Shown: in pieces, positions 24,312 to 35,024 of the stretch
Position numbering within the stretch: position 1 is the stretch's first letter
How the letters are laid out: every line of letters starts with the position of its first letter
DNA from: Lacrimispora celerecrescens
GTDB taxonomy: Bacteria; Bacillota; Clostridia; Lachnospirales; Lachnospiraceae
DNA: 64,000 nt
Direction: 5' to 3'
Assembly: GCF_000732605.1 (NCBI RefSeq)
Contig: NZ_JPME01000012.1
Location: 186,001 to 250,000 of the forward strand
Notes under the pieces: model-generated
Told to the model about the DNA's origin: nothing
Databases searched by the model: none
Seen by the model: only the letters and a program-made list of their open reading frames with translations
Position numbers and translations under genes: made by a program

Positions 24312-25631
24312 ATGGAACAATCTGCCTTAAAAAACTACACCAAATATGTGAGCCTTAATATTCTGGGAATGATGGGGCTTTCCTGCTATATACTGGCAGA
24401 TACCTTTTTTGTATCAATGGCACTGGGGGCCGCAGGACTGGCGGCACTGAATTTTTCAATTGGGATTTACAGTTTAGTTCACGGTACCGGATTGATGATC
24501 GGGATAGGAGGTGCTACCCGCTACAGCATTTTAAAATCCCAGAATGAGGGAAAACAGATCAATGCCATATTTACCACCAGTTTAAAGCTTGGAATTCTGC
24601 TGGGAGTGTTGTTTGCAATCACGGGAGTCCTTGGCTCAGGGTCACTGGCTGTATTATTGGGAGCGGATGCAGCTACATTGCCACTGACAAAGGAATATTT
24701 GAGCACTATACTCTACTTTGCTCCGTTTTTTATTCTGAACAATATCATGCTTGCATTTGTGAGAAATGACAATAATCCTAAGTTATCGATGATTGCAATG
24801 CTGACAGGCAGCCTATCCAATATAGTTTTGGACTATATATTTATGTTTCCGCTGGGGATGGGGATGTTTGGTGCAGCTTTTGCCACCGGTCTGGCACCCG
24901 TCATCAGTCTTGTGGTTTTATCCGCCCACTTTATACAGGGGAAAAGCGGCCTCCGGTGGTTGCGTAGCAGAGTTCAGTGGAAGGCTGTCCGTGATATTCT
25001 TGGACTTGGTCTGGCCGCATTTATTACAGAGGTGTCCTCGGCGATTGTTTTGATTACCTTTAATCTGGTCATTCTGGGGCTGGAGGGAAACTTAGGGGTC
25101 GCCTCCTACGGGATTGTAGCCAATATAGCACTGGTAGGAATCTCGGTTTTTACCGGAATTGCACAGGGAATACAGCCGCTGATCAGCAAGGCCTATGGCT
25201 CAGGGGAGGGTATTACAATAAAAAAACTGCTCCGATATGCGGTGATCACCTCCCTGGCATTGGCGTCAGCAATTTATACCCTGGTATTTTTCTGTTCGGA
25301 TCAAATGATCAATGTGTTCAACAGTGAGCAGAATCCGGCAATTGCACTTCTTGCAAGGGATGGGCTTAGGATCTATTTCGCCGGTTTTTTCTTTGCGGGT
25401 ATCAATATTATTGTGTGCATGTATTTAAGCGCTGCCGAACGTGGGCTGAATGCGTTTATTGTTTCGGTGGCGCGGGGCTGTGTGGTTCTTGTTCCCATGG
25501 TGCTCATGCTGAGCCGGATTTTAGGAATGACGGGAGTATGGCTGGCGTTTGTTGTGACAGAAGGACTGGTGAGTGTTCTTGGTTTGATATTAGTATTTTG
25601 GAAAAAAAGGACTGAGTTTCTTCATTGGTAA
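24312..25631 (+). CDS. MATE-family efflux transporter
   Basis: A 439-residue, 12-helix multidrug and toxin extrusion protein that exports organic cations or similar compounds with Na+ or H+ exchange. The first helix region (LSCYILADTFFVSMALGAAGLAALNFS) and the internal repeat, with IAQGIQPLISKAYG in the second half, are typical. GGAGGAGG sits before ATG 24312; an in-frame ATG at 24291 lies against the terminator and is rejected. The gene is alone behind its own promoter and terminator-containing leader, so its expression is likely to respond to a small molecule or translation signal. Confidence 0.92.
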   Translation: MEQSALKNYTKYVSLNILGMMGLSCYILADTFFVSMALGAAGLAALNFSIGIYSLVHGTGLMIGIGGATRYSILKSQNEGKQINAIFTTSLKLGILLGVLFAITGVLGSGSLAVLLGADAATLPLTKEYLSTILYFAPFFILNNIMLAFVRNDNNPKLSMIAMLTGSLSNIVLDYIFMFPLGMGMFGAAFATGLAPVISLVVLSAHFIQGKSGLRWLRSRVQWKAVRDILGLGLAAFITEVSSAIVLITFNLVILGLEGNLGVASYGIVANIALVGISVFTGIAQGIQPLISKAYGSGEGITIKKLLRYAVITSLALASAIYTLVFFCSDQMINVFNSEQNPAIALLARDGLRIYFAGFFFAGINIIVCMYLSAAERGLNAFIVSVARGCVVLVPMVLMLSRILGMTGVWLAFVVTEGLVSVLGLILVFWKKRTEFLHW

Positions 25632-25673
25632 TACGGAAGTTTGATCGGGGGCTGAAAGAAGCGTTGCCTTCTC

Positions 25674-25702
25674 TTGACACTGATAAGACAAAGTGCTATA
25701 AT
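25674..25702 (+). promoter_or_regulatory. Consensus promoter of the rpiR-type gene
   Basis: A perfect TTGACA (25674-25679), a 17-base spacer and a perfect TATAAT (25697-25702), 80 bases before the regulator ATG. No obvious inverted repeat overlaps it. Confidence 0.9.
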
Positions 25703-25781
25703 CCTTTCCTCGGTAACATTGAATCTTTAAGAATAATCATAGGTTAGATATTGGTATCGGAGCAACCCGAATGGAGGCACC

Positions 25782-26540
25782 ATGGTTTTAGATGACTTAG
25801 TTGTAAAGCACTACAATGAGTTAAGTGAAAATGATTACCATATTTGGAATTATATTTCAGCGAATCGTGAGGAAGTAGCAAATTTGCCAATTAACGTTGT
25901 GGCTGAACGAGTTAATGTGTCTCGGACAACCTTGATGAGATTCTCTCAGAAGCTTGGTTTGCATGGCTATAGCGAACTGAAAACCCATTTACGGTGGGAG
26001 AATATTGCACCCCGAAAAAGTTACGAAAGTATTACCGAGAAGGTAATCAATAACAACATCAATATCATCAATCGTTATAAAGAAATAGATTTTGGTGAGA
26101 TGGTTCGGGCTATTTATGAGGCGCATAATATCTTTATCTATGGGACCGGAAGCTTGCAGCGTGAAGTTGCCATAGAATTAAGAAGGATGTTTCTATCCGT
26201 TAATATGATTGCCATTGATCTTCCTGGTGAAGGAGAGTTATTGAAAAGCACAAATATGCTGGGCAAGAATGACATCATTTTTATTATATCAAAAAGCGGA
26301 GAATCTGCCTTTGTTGATAATCAACTTAATAAGTTTAAAGCCAAAGGAGTCAAGATTATTTCCTTAACCAAAAGCGGACACAATAGAATTGCGATAAAAA
26401 GTGATTTTAATTTGTTTACAAATATTGAGAAGTTTGAGTTGGGGCCTGATACCGTTTTTGAAACTATGGTCCATATGTTTTTAATAATTGAAATACTTTT
26501 TGCCCGTTTTATTGATTATTACTTTACGCATGAAAGTTAA
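25782..26540 (+). CDS. MurR/RpiR-family regulator
   Basis: A 252-residue sugar-phosphate-responsive regulator. The N-terminal 75 residues form an RpiR helix-turn-helix (VVAERVNVSRTTLMRFSQKLG), and the C-terminal half is a SIS domain (NIFIYGTGSLQREVAIELRRM, DIIFIISKSGES) that would bind a phosphosugar. ATGGAGG lies just before the ATG. It is transcribed from a consensus promoter and followed by a terminator, then by the alpha-glucoside PTS and GH4 genes, which it most likely regulates. The gene is visibly AT-rich compared with the cob and hyd genes. Confidence 0.92.
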   Translation: MVLDDLVVKHYNELSENDYHIWNYISANREEVANLPINVVAERVNVSRTTLMRFSQKLGLHGYSELKTHLRWENIAPRKSYESITEKVINNNINIINRYKEIDFGEMVRAIYEAHNIFIYGTGSLQREVAIELRRMFLSVNMIAIDLPGEGELLKSTNMLGKNDIIFIISKSGESAFVDNQLNKFKAKGVKIISLTKSGHNRIAIKSDFNLFTNIEKFELGPDTVFETMVHMFLIIEILFARFIDYYFTHES

Positions 26541-26579
26541 TCTAAAACAACGAAGCAAGGGTTATTATTGTGTTCTGTG

Positions 26580-26608
26580 AAAAATCACATTATATGTGAT
26601 TTTTTTTT
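26580..26608 (+). terminator. Terminator after the rpiR-type gene
   Basis: AAAAATCACAT (26580-26590) pairs with ATGTGATTTTT (26594-26604) around TAT, then more T residues. It separates the regulator from the PTS operon. Confidence 0.9.
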
Positions 26609-26644
26609 ATTGTCTGTGAATAGGACCTTAATGAGGAAATCCTA

Positions 26645-26673
26645 TTGTGTTAATATAGGAAAACGTTTATGAT
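26645..26673 (+). promoter_or_regulatory. PTS operon promoter with a cre-like site
   Basis: TTGTGT (26645-26650), a 17-base spacer and TATGAT (26668-26673). GGAAAACGTTTATG (26658-26671) overlaps the spacer and -10 and resembles a CcpA catabolite-repression site with the AAACGTTT core. Glucose repression of the operon is therefore likely. Confidence 0.6.
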
Positions 26674-26744
26674 ACAACCTACATAGGCAAGATACACTAT
26701 TAACAAACAAAATGAAAAAACCAAAAGAGAGAAGGAGTACCGTT

Positions 26745-28352
26745 TTGAAGAAACAAAAAATTCAACAATCTATTCAAAGATTTGGTGGTGCTATGTTCAC
26801 CCCAGTATTATTTTTTGCAGTATTCGGTATTATCGTAGGTCTAACTGCATTATTGAAAAATCCTCTTGTTGTTGGTGAAATTGCTAACACAGACACCACA
26901 TTTTTTAAAGTTATGGATGTGATCAATGTTGGTGCCAATGCAGTATTTAAGCAAATGCCTTTATTATTCTGTATCGGTCTTCCCGTTGCATTGGCAAAAA
27001 AACAACAAGCACGTGCTGTCCTTGAAGCTTTTGTTATATATATCATCTTTATATATTTCGTATCTACTATGTTGATGTACTGGGGTCCATCGTTTGGCGT
27101 TGATTTTGATTCTGTAGCCCGGACATCTGGATTAGCTACCATCGCCGGTATTCGTACCCTTGATATGGGGATTGTGGGTGCACTTATTATCTCCGGCATT
27201 TCTGTTTGGTTACACAATAAGCTTTTCGACAAAGAACTACCAAAATATGTTGAAACCTTTAGAGGTTCTCCTTTTGTAGTATTAGTTGGTTACTTTTTGA
27301 TGATTCCGGCTGCGCTTTTGGCTTGTTTGATTTGGCCGCGAGTACAATCCTTAATTGGTAATATGCAGACTTTCTTAATTGGTTCCGGTACCTTTGGTGT
27401 GTTTCTTTATACTATGCTTGAGAGAATGTTGATTCCATTGGGTTTACATCATTTCATTTATGCGCCGTTTTTATACGATTCAGCAGTTGTGGCTGGTGGA
27501 ATCAAAGCATATTGGGTAGAACATTTACCTGAATATGCGACAATGACTGGGTCTTTAAGATCATTTTTCCCGGAAGGTGGCTTTGCCCTTACTGGTATGG
27601 GTAAAATGTTTGCTCCATTTGGTATTTCTTTGGCATTTTACTCAACAGCAAGACCTGAACGTAGAAAGAAAATCTTAGCAATTTTGGTGCCGGTTTTAAT
27701 TACAGCTGTGTTTACTGGTATTACCGAGCCACTTGAATTTACCTTCCTGTTTGTCGCACCGTTATTGTTTGTGGTTCATGCGTTTTTATCTGCTGCTATG
27801 GCAGCAATCACATTTATGTTTGGCATTACAGGAGATTTCTCCTTGGGATTGATTCAAAATGCCACCTTGAACTGGCTTCCCCTTGGTGCTACCCAATGGG
27901 CAAGTTACTTGATTCAAATAGCAATCGGTATTGTGTTTGTAGGTATCTATTTTGTATTGTTCCGTTTCTTGATTTTAAAATTTAACCTTAAAACACCTGG
28001 ACGGGAAGACGGAGATGCAGAAACGAAACTATATACGAAAGCGGATTATCGTGAGAAAACCGGTCAAATTACCGGGGCAAATGTTGAATCCGGTTTGTCC
28101 ATTCATGCCCAACAGGCAGCAGCATACCTTGAAGGATTAGGAGGGCAAGAGAACATTGAAGATGTAACCAATTGTGCCACCCGTCTTCGTGTTACTGTAA
28201 AAGACCCTGGCAAGGTATTAGCAAGGGAATACTTTACTGAAAAAGGAGCTTATGGACTTGTAGCAAAAGATCATTCTTATCAGGTAATTGTTGGCTTAAC
28301 AGTCCCAACAGTGCGGGAAGAATTTGAGAAAATTATTCATATTAAGGAATAG
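26745..28352 (+). CDS. Alpha-glucoside PTS transporter, fused IIC-IIB
   Basis: A 535-residue phosphotransferase permease. About ten hydrophobic helices form the IIC domain (residues 1-430), including the glucose-family motifs LERMLIPLGLHHFIYAPFLY and GITEPLEFTFLF. A linker leads to the IIB domain with the phospho-accepting Cys477 in VTNCATRLRV. No IIA domain is present, so a shared IIA must act in trans. The start is taken as TTG 26745, eight bases after AAGGAG; the in-frame ATG 26712 has no ribosome binding site. The neighbouring GH4 gene suggests maltose, sucrose isomers or similar alpha-glucosides, delivered as 6-phosphates. Confidence 0.93.
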   Translation: MKKQKIQQSIQRFGGAMFTPVLFFAVFGIIVGLTALLKNPLVVGEIANTDTTFFKVMDVINVGANAVFKQMPLLFCIGLPVALAKKQQARAVLEAFVIYIIFIYFVSTMLMYWGPSFGVDFDSVARTSGLATIAGIRTLDMGIVGALIISGISVWLHNKLFDKELPKYVETFRGSPFVVLVGYFLMIPAALLACLIWPRVQSLIGNMQTFLIGSGTFGVFLYTMLERMLIPLGLHHFIYAPFLYDSAVVAGGIKAYWVEHLPEYATMTGSLRSFFPEGGFALTGMGKMFAPFGISLAFYSTARPERRKKILAILVPVLITAVFTGITEPLEFTFLFVAPLLFVVHAFLSAAMAAITFMFGITGDFSLGLIQNATLNWLPLGATQWASYLIQIAIGIVFVGIYFVLFRFLILKFNLKTPGREDGDAETKLYTKADYREKTGQITGANVESGLSIHAQQAAAYLEGLGGQENIEDVTNCATRLRVTVKDPGKVLAREYFTEKGAYGLVAKDHSYQVIVGLTVPTVREEFEKIIHIKE

Positions 28353-28382
28353 CATGAATTATTGTTAGAAGAGAAAGATTAA

Positions 28383-29720
<1,338 letters not shown>

Positions 29721-29755
29721 TCAAAAGATTATAGGCACCCAACAAGGGACAGCAA

Positions 29756-29793
29756 AGCGGATACTTCATGTAGCGAAGTATCCGCTTTTTTTC
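29756..29793 (+). terminator. Terminator of the alpha-glucoside operon
   Basis: AGCGGATACTTC (29756-29767) pairs perfectly with GAAGTATCCGCT (29775-29786) around seven bases and is followed by seven T residues. Confidence 0.93.
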
Positions 29794-29861
29794 TATGCAG
29801 TATGCTTATGATGAAAACGGCGAGATTATTATGAAAACAAAGACAGTACTTTTGAATAGAA

Positions 29862-29891
29862 ATGACTTTTTTTTTTATTCTGTGATATGAT
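29862..29891 (+). promoter_or_regulatory. Possible promoter of the cobalamin operon
   Basis: ATGACT (29862-29867), an 18-base spacer with a long T run, and TATGAT (29886-29891). The ATG of cobS is 53 bases downstream. No cobalamin riboswitch motif is visible between promoter and gene, and the leader would be too short to hold one. Confidence 0.5.
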
Positions 29892-29944
29892 AATTTTATG
29901 TGCCGGGTGTACAGTCTGGCTTAAGTATTATGAGGAGAAAGAAT

Positions 29945-30712
29945 ATGAATCTTTTTGGCAGCTTAGTTATTGCGTTTTCTATGTATTCCCGTATCCCAAT
30001 GCCCCAACTGGAGTGGACAAAGGAGCGGATGAAATATGCCATGTGCTTTTTTCCTCTCATTGGAGCAGTCATCGGCCTGCTGGAATTTGCTGTCTATCTT
30101 GGCTGCAATGCTCTTGGATTCCGTAATCTCGGGCAAATACTTCCGATAGTAATTCCCATCCTGGTTACGGGAGGCATACATATGGATGGATTTCTGGATG
30201 TGGTCGATGCAAGATCGTCATACGGAGACAGAAAGAAAAAGCTCGAGATATTAAAGGATCCCCATACAGGTGCTTTTGCTATCATCGGCTGCGGTGTTTA
30301 CCTGGTTCTTTATCTGGCTGTCTTTTTGGAAATGCGTCCGGCTGTAATACCTGTTTATTGCCTGTCATTTGTAGTTACCAGGGCCTTAAGCGGCCTGTCC
30401 GTGGTTACATTTCCCATGGCAAAGGAAAGCGGGCTGGCAGCCTCTTTTTCCGGGGCAGCCCAGAAGCGGGCAGTGGCAGTTGTTATGGCTTTGTACTTAG
30501 CAGCGGCAGTATGGGGAATCTGGTATCTGGGAGGAGCGGCAATTGTAGCAGTGGTTCTTGTTGTTTGTCTTCTTATTTATTGGTATTATTATACTATGGC
30601 CAAGCGGGAATTTGGAGGCATTACCGGAGATCTTGCAGGGTATTTTCTACAGATATGCGAACTGGCCCTTGTAGCCGGCCTGGCTGTGATTTCTCATGTA
30701 ATATCACTATAA
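29945..30712 (+). CDS. cobS: Adenosylcobinamide-GDP ribazoletransferase (cobalamin synthase)
   Basis: A 255-residue membrane enzyme that joins adenosylcobinamide-GDP with alpha-ribazole to complete the lower-ligand loop of cobalamin. The N-terminal SRIPMP, the conserved GGIHMDGFLDVVDARSS and KLEILKDPHTGAFAI are all family signatures; about six hydrophobic helices follow. Start ATG 29945 has GAGGAG upstream; a longer frame from 29900 lacks this. It leads a six-gene run of late cobalamin genes. Confidence 0.94.
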   Translation: MNLFGSLVIAFSMYSRIPMPQLEWTKERMKYAMCFFPLIGAVIGLLEFAVYLGCNALGFRNLGQILPIVIPILVTGGIHMDGFLDVVDARSSYGDRKKKLEILKDPHTGAFAIIGCGVYLVLYLAVFLEMRPAVIPVYCLSFVVTRALSGLSVVTFPMAKESGLAASFSGAAQKRAVAVVMALYLAAAVWGIWYLGGAAIVAVVLVVCLLIYWYYYTMAKREFGGITGDLAGYFLQICELALVAGLAVISHVISL

Positions 30713-30757
30713 AGCGTGGCGAGTTTTTCCCAAAGCATGAGAAGAAAAGAGGAAATT

Positions 30758-31210
30758 ATGATATTAATTATAGGCGGTGCATGGCAGGGAAAGCTGGTCT
30801 TTGCCATGGAACTGGCAAATAGTGCCGGAAAAATGAAGAAAGACGACGGGAAAACGCATTTTACCCCCTTGTTTGAGAACAGCGCGACCCACTTTACCGG
30901 GCATCAAATCGCAGAAGGCAGCAGGGACAGCTTCGAAGCCGCCATGACACGCCCGATTATCCACGGTCTTCATGAGTATATAAGAAGGCTTCTAAAAGAA
31001 GGGAAAAGCGTTGATGCCTTTCTCGAGGCGGTTTGGCGTCAGAATCCCGATGTTATTATTACCTCCGATGAACTGGGCTGCGGCATTGTGCCCTTTGATC
31101 CGGCAGACAGGGAATGGAGAGAAGTGTCAGGAAGGGCCTCCGTAAGACTAGCCCGGATTTCCAGGGAAGTTTACCGTATGGTATGCGGAATTGCAACTCA
31201 GATTAAATAG
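30758..31210 (+). CDS. cobU: Adenosylcobinamide kinase/guanylyltransferase-like CobU
   Basis: A 150-residue CobU-type protein, which phosphorylates adenosylcobinamide and transfers GMP to it. The P loop is GGAWQGK rather than the classic GGxRSGKS, and the C-terminal half (PDVIITSDELGCGIVPFDPADREWREVSGRA, VYRMVCGIATQIK) fits the family. It is shorter than the 180-residue enterobacterial enzyme, as I recall for the clostridial branch. ATG 30758 follows AGAGG. It lies 45 bases after cobS, in the order cobS-cobU-cbiB expected for lower-ligand assembly. Confidence 0.85.
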   Translation: MILIIGGAWQGKLVFAMELANSAGKMKKDDGKTHFTPLFENSATHFTGHQIAEGSRDSFEAAMTRPIIHGLHEYIRRLLKEGKSVDAFLEAVWRQNPDVIITSDELGCGIVPFDPADREWREVSGRASVRLARISREVYRMVCGIATQIK

Positions 31211-31233
31211 ACAAAAGGTCAGGAAACAAAACG

Positions 31234-32228
31234 ATGATGAGACTACATTTAGCAGCGGTGTTTACCGGATGCTTTCTGGATTTATGTTTTGGAGATCCCC
31301 GCTGGCTTTGGCATCCGGTTTGCGGCATAGGATCCTTAATAAGCTGGTTGGAGAAAAAGCTTAAGAACATGTTCCCCAAGGGAGAAAAAGGGGAAAGGAG
31401 AGCCGGCCTTTGGCTGGTGTTCCTTGTGCTTTTGGTCACGGGTGCAGCATCCGGGGCAATTCTCTGGACAGCCTATTTCCTTTCCCCCTATGCGGGATTT
31501 CTTATAGAAAGTATCATGTGCGGTCAGATGATGGCATGGCGTTCCCTGCGGGAAGAGAGTATGAAGGTCTATAAGGCCTTTTCAAACGGTGATGTGGAAG
31601 GAGCCAGGCATGCCGTATCAATGATCGTAGGCCGGGATACGAAAGAATTGTCGGAAGAAGGAATCACAAAGGCTGCGGTGGAAACCGTGGCGGAAAACAC
31701 TTCGGATGGAATTATCGCTCCCCTGCTCTTCATGGCTCTTTTTGGAGGAGTGGGAGTGTTTTTATATAAGGCGGTAAATACCATGGATTCCATGGTGGGC
31801 TATAAAAATGAACGGTATCTCTGGTTCGGACGCGCTGCGGCCAGGCTTGATGATATCTGCAATTTCATACCGGCCCGGTTATCCGCAGCCTGATGATAGG
31901 GGCAGGATATGTGTGCCAGCTATTTTATGGAATCAGGAAAAAAGGAAACCCATACAGCGGCAGGAACGGCTTAAATATATTTAAGAGGGACCGATTTAAT
32001 CACAAAAGTCCCAATTCAGCCCAGACAGAGGCGGTCTGTGCTGGGGCGCTGCAGATTCAGTTAGCTGGAAATGCTTACTATTTTGGAAAGCTATATGAAA
32101 AGCCTACCATTGGAGATCCGGTGAGACCGGTGGAATACGAGGATATCCCCAGAGCTAATTGCCTTATGACGGTTACCTATGCGTTAGCCCTGATCCCTGT
32201 ATTCCTTCTGTTCCTTATCATTATTTAG
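31234..32228 (+). pseudogene. cbiB: Adenosylcobinamide-phosphate synthase, split by a frameshift
   Basis: CbiB is a membrane enzyme that attaches aminopropanol phosphate to adenosylcobyric acid. Here the first 219 residues (DLCFGDPRWLWHPVCGIG, ENTSDGIIAPLLF, MDSMVGYKNERY, IPARLSA) end at TGA 31891-31893. The remaining 111 residues (GLNIFKRDRFNHKSPNSAQTEA and onward) continue in the -1-deletion frame from ATG 31893. Adding one C near 31888 (CC to CCC) restores a single frame of about 330 codons, the usual length. Either this is a one-base error, or the halves are made separately with translational coupling through TGATG. All expected motifs survive, so recent change or sequencing error is likely. 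Confidence 0.85.
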
Positions 32229-32260
32229 CACATTCAAACATTTGACCAGGAGAAAATAAT

Positions 32261-33349
32261 ATGGAATACCAGCATGGCGGAGATATATACACCAACAATG
32301 TGACAATAGACTATTCAGCTAACATAAATCCCCTGGGGCTTCCTCAAGGGGTAAAAGAGGCTCTATATAAAGCAGCAGATAATTGTTCCTGCTATCCTGA
32401 CAGCCAATCCATGAGCCTTCGGATGGCACTGGCAGGATTTCACGGGGTTTCGGCCGAGCATATCATCTGCGGAAACGGAGCTGCAGATCTGATCTTTCAG
32501 GCCGTACAGGCATTAAAACCGAACAAAGCCCTGCTGATCGCCCCTTCTTTTTTAGAATACGAACAGGCTCTTAAGGCTTCTTCCTGCAGCATCGTGCACT
32601 ATTGCTTAAAAGAGGAAAACGGATTTCGGCTATCTGAAATGGAGCTGATCGACTGGCTGAAAAAAAGCAAGCTTGATATTCAGATGCTGTTTTTATGCAA
32701 TCCCAACAATCCCACCGGATATGCCGTAGAGAAGGAAGCGATGGAGAGAATTCTGGAATATTCCAGAAGACACGGGATTTTTTGCGTGGTAGATGAATGT
32801 TTTAATGAATTTTTACAGGAGCCTGAGAGATATTCAGTCCTTGATCTCATAAGAGGCGGCGGCTATGAGAACGTCTTTCTGTTAAAGGCATTTACAAAGC
32901 TGTATGCCATGGCAGGTCTGCGCCTGGGCTATGGGATATGTACAGGAAAAGAAGTTTTGGACCAGATGAACCTCATACGCCAGCCCTGGAGCGTTTCAAG
33001 CCTTGCCCAGGCGGCAGGAGAGGCAGCCCTTTTGGAGACGGAATACGTAAAGAGAACAAGGCAGGAGATCACTTCTGAAAGGGAGCATTTAAAATCAGCC
33101 CTTTCTTCCCTTGGCTTTCATGTTTTTGATTCCATGGCTAATTATATTTTTTTCCGGGATCTAAGGCCAGAGGCTTTTGCTCAAGAGAGACTTCTGTATA
33201 AACAGCTACTGGAGCGGAAAGTTCTGATACGTTCCTGTTCCAATTACAAAGGACTTGACGATACTTATTATCGGATCTGTGTAAAGCAGCGGAAGGAAAA
33301 TGAAGAGTTTCTTTCTATATTGAAATCCATAGTGATAGAAGGGAAGTAA
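32261..33349 (+). CDS. cobD: Threonine-phosphate decarboxylase
   Basis: A 362-residue PLP enzyme of the aminotransferase class I/II fold. In the Salmonella naming, CobD makes (R)-1-amino-2-propanol phosphate for the nucleotide loop. Start HGGDIYTNN and [12 protein letters not shown] are typical of this enzyme, [10 protein letters not shown] holds the phosphate loop, [10 protein letters not shown] the PLP-ring Asp, and [18 protein letters not shown] the Schiff-base lysine. AGGAG precedes the ATG. It belongs to the cob operon; histidinol-phosphate aminotransferase is the main alternative, but the operon and N-terminus favour CobD. Confidence 0.92.
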   Translation: MEYQHGGDIYTNNVTIDYSANINPLGLPQGVKEALYKAADNCSCYPDSQSMSLRMALAGFHGVSAEHIICGNGAADLIFQAVQALKPNKALLIAPSFLEYEQALKASSCSIVHYCLKEENGFRLSEMELIDWLKKSKLDIQMLFLCNPNNPTGYAVEKEAMERILEYSRRHGIFCVVDECFNEFLQEPERYSVLDLIRGGGYENVFLLKAFTKLYAMAGLRLGYGICTGKEVLDQMNLIRQPWSVSSLAQAAGEAALLETEYVKRTRQEITSEREHLKSALSSLGFHVFDSMANYIFFRDLRPEAFAQERLLYKQLLERKVLIRSCSNYKGLDDTYYRICVKQRKENEEFLSILKSIVIEGK

Positions 33350-33353
33350 CCGA

Positions 33354-34892
33354 ATGGCAAAGACGATCATGATACAGGGAACCATGTCCAATGCAGGGAA
33401 AAGTTTAATTGCAGCCGGCTTATGCCGAATCTTTAAACAGGATGGATATCGGGTGGCTCCTTTTAAATCCCAGAACATGGCCTTAAATTCCTATATTACG
33501 GAGGAGGGACTGGAAATGGGAAGGGCCCAGGCGGTTCAGGCGGAAGCAGCAGGAGTAAAGCCAGAGGCAGCCATGAATCCCATTCTATTAAAGCCCACCA
33601 ATGATATTGGGTCCCAGGTAATTGTAAACGGCATATCCATTGGAAATATGCCTGCCAGGGAGTATTTTGCATACAAAAAGAATCTAGTGCCGGAGGTCAA
33701 ACGGGCATTCCAAAAGCTGTCAGAGGAATACGATATCATTGTCATAGAAGGCGCCGGAAGCCCGGCGGAGATTAATTTAAAGCAGGATGACATCGTAAAT
33801 ATGGGAATGGCAAAGATGGCCGATGCGCCGGTGCTTCTGGTAGGAGATATCGACCGAGGAGGTGTGTTCGCACAGCTTTACGGAACGGTAATGCTTTTGG
33901 AACCAGATGAAAAAGCTATGATCAAAGGGCTGATCGTCAATAAATTTCGCGGAGACAAGACGATTCTGGACCCGGGCTTAGAAATGATTGAAAAACAGCT
34001 TTCCATCCCAATTGCCGGTGTGGTTCCATATATGGATGTGGACATAGAAGAAGAGGACAGCCTTGGTAATCATCTGGCTGGAACGGTTAGAACGGAACGG
34101 ACCGCAATGGAAATTGTGGTGATCCGAATGCCCAGAATCTCTAATTTTACGGATTTTCAGGTCTTTTCTACGATACCATGGGTAAGCCTGCGCTACGTGG
34201 ACCGTGTTTCTGATCTGGGGAACCCGGACTTCGTCATATTGCCTGGCAGTAAAAGTACCGTCCAGGATCTGCTCTGGATGAGGGAGAACGGCCTGGAGGC
34301 TGCAATCCTTAAGCTTCAGGCCAAAGACGTTCCGGTATTTGGCATATGCGGCGGCTTTCAAATGCTTGGAGAAAGCATATCCGATCCATTCCAGATGGAA
34401 ACGGATGGGGCGGTCCTGCCGGTACGAGGCATGGGACTTCTGCCGGTCCGCACCGTATTTGGAAAGGAAAAGACCAGAACAAGAGTGGCAGGATCCTGCA
34501 CGAGCGTAGGAGGGATATTTGAGGATCTGTCAGGTTTGGATGTGGAAGGCTATGAAATCCACATGGGAGAAACCACCAGATCCGTACCGCCCCTTACCTA
34601 TGTCATGGAATGCCAGTCCGGCTCCCATTTAGCGAAAATGGACGGCTGCCAGAGGGGAAATGTATATGGCACCTATATCCATGGTTTCTTTGATAAGGAA
34701 GGGATTGCAATGACCATTGTAGAAGCTCTTGCAAAAAAGAAGGGCATTACTCTGGATCTAGATGTCGAGTTTAATTACCAGGAATATAAAGAAGAGCAAT
34801 ATAACCGTCTGGCCGCCCAATTAAGAGCCAGCCTTGACATGGAAGGGATCTATGAGATAATGTTCACGAAAGCAATGAGCAGTGTGAAATAG
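33354..34892 (+). CDS. cbiP: Cobyric acid synthase
   Basis: A 512-residue glutamine amidotransferase (also called CobQ) that amidates four carboxyl groups of adenosylcobyrinic acid diamide. The N-terminal dethiobiotin synthetase-like ATPase domain has [23 protein letters not shown] and [13 protein letters not shown]. The C-terminal class I amidotransferase domain has the nucleophile in [11 protein letters not shown] and the His in [10 protein letters not shown]. It starts four bases after cobD. Its stop codon lies within the first arm of a long hairpin (34885-34951). Confidence 0.96.
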   Translation: MAKTIMIQGTMSNAGKSLIAAGLCRIFKQDGYRVAPFKSQNMALNSYITEEGLEMGRAQAVQAEAAGVKPEAAMNPILLKPTNDIGSQVIVNGISIGNMPAREYFAYKKNLVPEVKRAFQKLSEEYDIIVIEGAGSPAEINLKQDDIVNMGMAKMADAPVLLVGDIDRGGVFAQLYGTVMLLEPDEKAMIKGLIVNKFRGDKTILDPGLEMIEKQLSIPIAGVVPYMDVDIEEEDSLGNHLAGTVRTERTAMEIVVIRMPRISNFTDFQVFSTIPWVSLRYVDRVSDLGNPDFVILPGSKSTVQDLLWMRENGLEAAILKLQAKDVPVFGICGGFQMLGESISDPFQMETDGAVLPVRGMGLLPVRTVFGKEKTRTRVAGSCTSVGGIFEDLSGLDVEGYEIHMGETTRSVPPLTYVMECQSGSHLAKMDGCQRGNVYGTYIHGFFDKEGIAMTIVEALAKKKGITLDLDVEFNYQEYKEEQYNRLAAQLRASLDMEGIYEIMFTKAMSSVK

Positions 34893-34998
34893 GACAGGAG
34901 AAGATTTTCGTTGTGCTTGCACATAAGAAAATCTTCTCATGGCCTATTTCAAAGGGCGAACGCCCGTGAGCTGGCAAAACCACAGGTTTTGCCAGCTC
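34885..34998 (+). repeat. Three stacked hairpins between cbiP and cbiC
   Basis: TGAAATAGG (34885-34893) pairs with CCTATTTCA (34943-34951), enclosing a perfect 12-base stem GAGAAGATTTTC/GAAAATCTTCTC (34898-34938). GGGCG-AA-CGCCC (34954-34965) follows, then a perfect 14-base stem GAGCTGGCAAAACC/GGTTTTGCCAGCTC (34968-34998) with a three-base loop. No T run follows, so it is not a standard terminator. It looks like a mobile intergenic element or a cis-acting RNA. Confidence 0.75.
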
Positions 34999-35024
34999 CA
35001 CTGCGGACCAATGAGGAGGAACAA

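Noticed and set aside
29793-29944. Cobalamin riboswitch upstream of cobS
   Set aside because: No B12-box-like core is visible, and the promoter-to-ATG distance is too short for this large aptamer.
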